64,000 nt of DNA from Arthrobacter sp. PGP41 (lineage in GTDB: Bacteria; Actinomycetota; Actinomycetes; Actinomycetales; Micrococcaceae): positions 1,364,001 to 1,428,000 of the forward strand of contig NZ_CP026514.1 of the NCBI RefSeq assembly GCF_002953935.1, written 5' to 3'. A program made the position numbers and the translations under genes. Shown here in pieces: positions 61,755 through 64,000 of the stretch (position 1 is the stretch's first letter; each line of letters starts with the position of its first letter). The notes beneath the pieces are model-generated. The model was not told where the DNA came from, searched no databases, and worked only from the letters and a program-made list of their open reading frames with translations.

Positions 61755-62510
61755 TTACAGGGTCACCTGGACCGCTGATTCCGGGAGCAGCCGGGCGAAG
61801 GCTGCAGGCAGGGCAACGTCAGCGCCGGTGCTTTCGGCGAAAGCCTTCATCACGAAGCCCGTAGTGAGCGTCTGCCACAGCCCGATCTTGCGGAGCATGA
61901 AGTGGCCTGCCCCCTTGAGCGCCACGTACTGCATGCTCGCGGCGCCGGCCGAAGCGCGCCGGGCGAACAACTGCGACGCCGCGGGGCTGGTCCACCTGTC
62001 CCTGGTGCCATGGACAATAAGCACCTTGCGGCCTGCAACCGCGGAGACGGGAGTTCCCGGGCTGAGCCAGGGAGCAAGGGCGACGACGGCCTCCACCCCG
62101 GGCTGGTCCGCGGCGCAGACGGCGGTGAGCCCGCCCATGGAATGGCCCACCAGGAAGATCGGCACGCCCGGGTGCTGCTCCTGGATCTGCCCAAGTGCCC
62201 AGCGGGCGTCCTGGAGCGGGGTCATCTCAGCGCCGTTCCAGCCGCGGACGCTGTTGCGCAGCGACCACACAGCCAGCCCATGCTTGCGGCCGGCGCGGTG
62301 CAGGTGCCGCGCGAAGGGCACCATCCTCGCCGGACTCAGGTGCCGGGCCTCGACGGGCTCGCGGCTCTGGGACTTGCCGCCATGCAGGACCAGGGCAACA
62401 CCCCGGGTGGGAGCCGCCGGTTGAAGGACGCGGAGCACTGCCTGCCGGGCAACCGCGGGTGCACCGGCAGGGCGGGATCCGCCGTTTTCCTCAGTACTGC
62501 TGCTGGCCAT
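61755..62510 (-). CDS. Alpha/beta hydrolase (lysophospholipase-like)
   Basis: A 251-residue serine hydrolase: LVLHGGKSQSREP oxyanion loop, nucleophile Ser124 in GHSMGG, Asp in HGTRDRWTS and His in GAGHFML. No signal peptide. It is divergent from the YibE/F gene over 85 bases. Substrate unknown. Confidence 0.92.
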   Translation of the reverse strand: MASSSTEENGGSRPAGAPAVARQAVLRVLQPAAPTRGVALVLHGGKSQSREPVEARHLSPARMVPFARHLHRAGRKHGLAVWSLRNSVRGWNGAEMTPLQDARWALGQIQEQHPGVPIFLVGHSMGGLTAVCAADQPGVEAVVALAPWLSPGTPVSAVAGRKVLIVHGTRDRWTSPAASQLFARRASAGAASMQYVALKGAGHFMLRKIGLWQTLTTGFVMKAFAESTGADVALPAAFARLLPESAVQVTL

Positions 62511-62595
62511 GCCCGGTACCTCCCAGTCCCCAAAGTTCCATTTATCAACCCTACGGTGCCGGACGTAGAGTTCAATGTATGAGGTTCTACTGCTG

Positions 62596-64000
62596 ATGGG
62601 GTCCGGTCACTCCCACGCTTCCACAGGCCATTCGGAGCCGACGCCGGAAGCGATGGCCGCCCGACGGAAAGCCAACCGCATCCTGGCGGCGGTGCTGATC
62701 CCGCTGACGCTGCTCACGCTCGCGGGAATGGCGATGCTCTGGCCCTCGGGCAGCAAAGAGGGTATTTCCCTGGCCAACCCCTACTCCGCCGCCCCCGGGG
62801 TCACCTTCGACACCGGCACCATCCAAAGCGTGGTGACGGAGGACTGCATGCAGGGCGCGTCACAGCAGGGCCAAAGCCAGCAGGGTTCGGGCGGCCAGGG
62901 TACGGGCGACCAGTCCCAGGGCCAGCAATCCCAGCCGGGATCGGACTGCACCTTCGCCTTCACGGAGCCGGACAAGGGAGGCAGCCCGGTCAAGGTGGTC
63001 ATCAACCCGGACGTCGCCAAGTCCCATGGGGTCAAGCCCGGTGACCAGATCCGGTACCTCAACCTGTCCAACGCCCAGGGCGCCTCCGCGGGCCAGGGTT
63101 CGCCGGCGTTCATTTTTGTGGACTTCGTCCGGACCCTGCCGATCGTCCTGCTCGCACTGCTGTATGCGGCGGTGGTGATTGCGGTGGCCCGCTGGCGGGG
63201 CCTGCGTGCCCTGATCGGGCTCGTCGGCGCCTACTTCGTGCTGGCCAGCTTTATGCTCCCGGGGCTGGTGGAGGGGAAACCGCCACTGCTGCTGGCCCTG
63301 GTGGGCTCCACGGTGATCATGATTGGCGTCCTGTACTTCGCCCACGGATTCTCGGCACGGACCTCCACCGCGCTGCTGGGCACCATGTTCGGACTGGGGA
63401 TCACGGCGCTCCTGGCCGCCTGGGCCACGGGCGCCGCCAACCTCGCCGGGGTGGGCAGCCACGATGCCACCACCCTGGTGAACACTTCTGCCAATATCTC
63501 CATCTCCGGCGTCATCCTGTGCGGGCTCATCATCTCCGGGCTGGGTGTCCTCAACGACGTGACCATCACCCAGTCCTCCGCCGTCTGGGAACTCTATGAA
63601 CTGGCACCGGGGAGCAGTGCCCGGAAGCTGTTCACCTCAGCCATGCGGATCGGCCGCGACCACATCGCCTCCACGGTGTACACCATCGCCTTCGCGTACG
63701 CCGGCGCGGCCCTGCCCATCCTCATCATCGTGATGCTGTACGACCGCCCGCTCGCGGACACGCTCACCAGCGCGGAGCTGTCAGAGGAAGTCATCCGGAC
63801 CCTGGTGGGCTCCATCGGCCTGGTGCTGGCCATCCCCGTCACCACGCTGATCGCGGTCCTGGTGGTCAAGGCCACCGGCATCCGGGCGGACGCCGGGGCC
63901 GCCGCCCCTGCTATGGCAGCGGCCGGGCCGGGCTGGACACCGGCCGGCTCAGCCAACGGCAACGGCGGCCACACGATCGTGGACGACGTCGAGGACACAG
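62596..64000 (+). CDS. YibE/F family membrane protein (3' partial)
   Basis: The frame is open to the window end (468 residues seen). It starts at ATG 62596 (MGSGHSHASTGHSEP); an upstream in-frame ATG at 62575 would add seven residues and lacks a ribosome site. One N-terminal helix is followed by an extracytoplasmic Gln/Gly-rich segment with repeated QGQ-type runs (~90-115) and at least six more helices. YibE/F proteins are poorly characterised multi-helix membrane proteins, with a suggested link to heme or export in some species. The C-terminus is not in the window. Confidence 0.88.
   Translation, partial: MGSGHSHASTGHSEPTPEAMAARRKANRILAAVLIPLTLLTLAGMAMLWPSGSKEGISLANPYSAAPGVTFDTGTIQSVVTEDCMQGASQQGQSQQGSGGQGTGDQSQGQQSQPGSDCTFAFTEPDKGGSPVKVVINPDVAKSHGVKPGDQIRYLNLSNAQGASAGQGSPAFIFVDFVRTLPIVLLALLYAAVVIAVARWRGLRALIGLVGAYFVLASFMLPGLVEGKPPLLLALVGSTVIMIGVLYFAHGFSARTSTALLGTMFGLGITALLAAWATGAANLAGVGSHDATTLVNTSANISISGVILCGLIISGLGVLNDVTITQSSAVWELYELAPGSSARKLFTSAMRIGRDHIASTVYTIAFAYAGAALPILIIVMLYDRPLADTLTSAELSEEVIRTLVGSIGLVLAIPVTTLIAVLVVKATGIRADAGAAAPAMAAAGPGWTPAGSANGNGGHTIVDDVEDT

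Overview
The window is high-GC, densely coded DNA with GTG and TTG starts, many 4-bp ATGA/GTGA overlaps and a SAM-IV riboswitch pair. Together with the protein families present (DUF222-HNH nuclease, FHA/kinase/EssC-like locus, dimeric glycyl-tRNA synthetase, GatCAB, mmsBA), this points to an actinobacterium, most likely of the Arthrobacter/Pseudarthrobacter group in the Micrococcaceae. The genus is an inference from family composition. It looks like chromosome. I saw no tRNA or rRNA gene, transposase, prophage or CRISPR array.

Region 1 (1-20180) is one long, tightly packed + strand operon. In order it encodes a large fibronectin III/Ig-like protein (5' end outside the window), a MoxR ATPase, a DUF58 protein, a transglutaminase-fold membrane protein with no catalytic Cys, an RDD/FHA protein, a PP2C phosphatase, a second FHA protein, a Ser/Thr kinase, a degenerate FHA-like protein, a 1481-residue FHA plus triple FtsK/SpoIIIE ATPase resembling type VII secretion EssC/EccC, and an exported Pro-rich membrane-anchored protein. 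The layout suggests a phospho-controlled type VII-like export or envelope machine.

Region 2 (20221-32720) is housekeeping and transport: ligA, an inositol-monophosphatase-family gene, a GNAT, a RidA protein, a CitA/CitB-type two-component system divergent from a CitMHS transporter, gatC-gatA-gatB, and an exported DUF5666 protein. Region 3 (32778-40240) holds a LysR regulator divergent from tdh-kbl and an FAD amine oxidase (threonine to glycine and probably beyond), then hutI, a DeoR regulator with a clear palindromic operator, and a CPBP membrane protease. Region 4 (40353-45065, - strand) has a DUF222-HNH nuclease, a glyoxalase-like protein and a secreted subtilase with three near-identical 387-bp C-terminal repeats.

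Region 5 (45066-49670) is methionine supply: metY and metX each follow their own SAM-IV riboswitch, and both promoters share a conserved 25-bp box; an MHS-type transporter follows. Region 6 (49780-54358) is an alcohol dehydrogenase, a LysR regulator and mmsB-mmsA (valine/branched-chain catabolism). Region 7 (54458-64000) has a SHOCT protein, an AlkZ-like HTH_42 protein, a GDSL hydrolase divergent from an esterase, an S4 RNA-binding protein, a DUF606 transporter, glyS with a GNAT, an alpha/beta hydrolase and a YibE/F membrane protein cut by the window end.

Beyond the genes, the main signals are three copies of one long palindromic intergenic element (31937, 32718, 61668), the paired SAM-IV leaders with a shared upstream box, the missing catalytic Cys of the transglutaminase, and an inactive-looking third ATPase module in the EssC-like protein.
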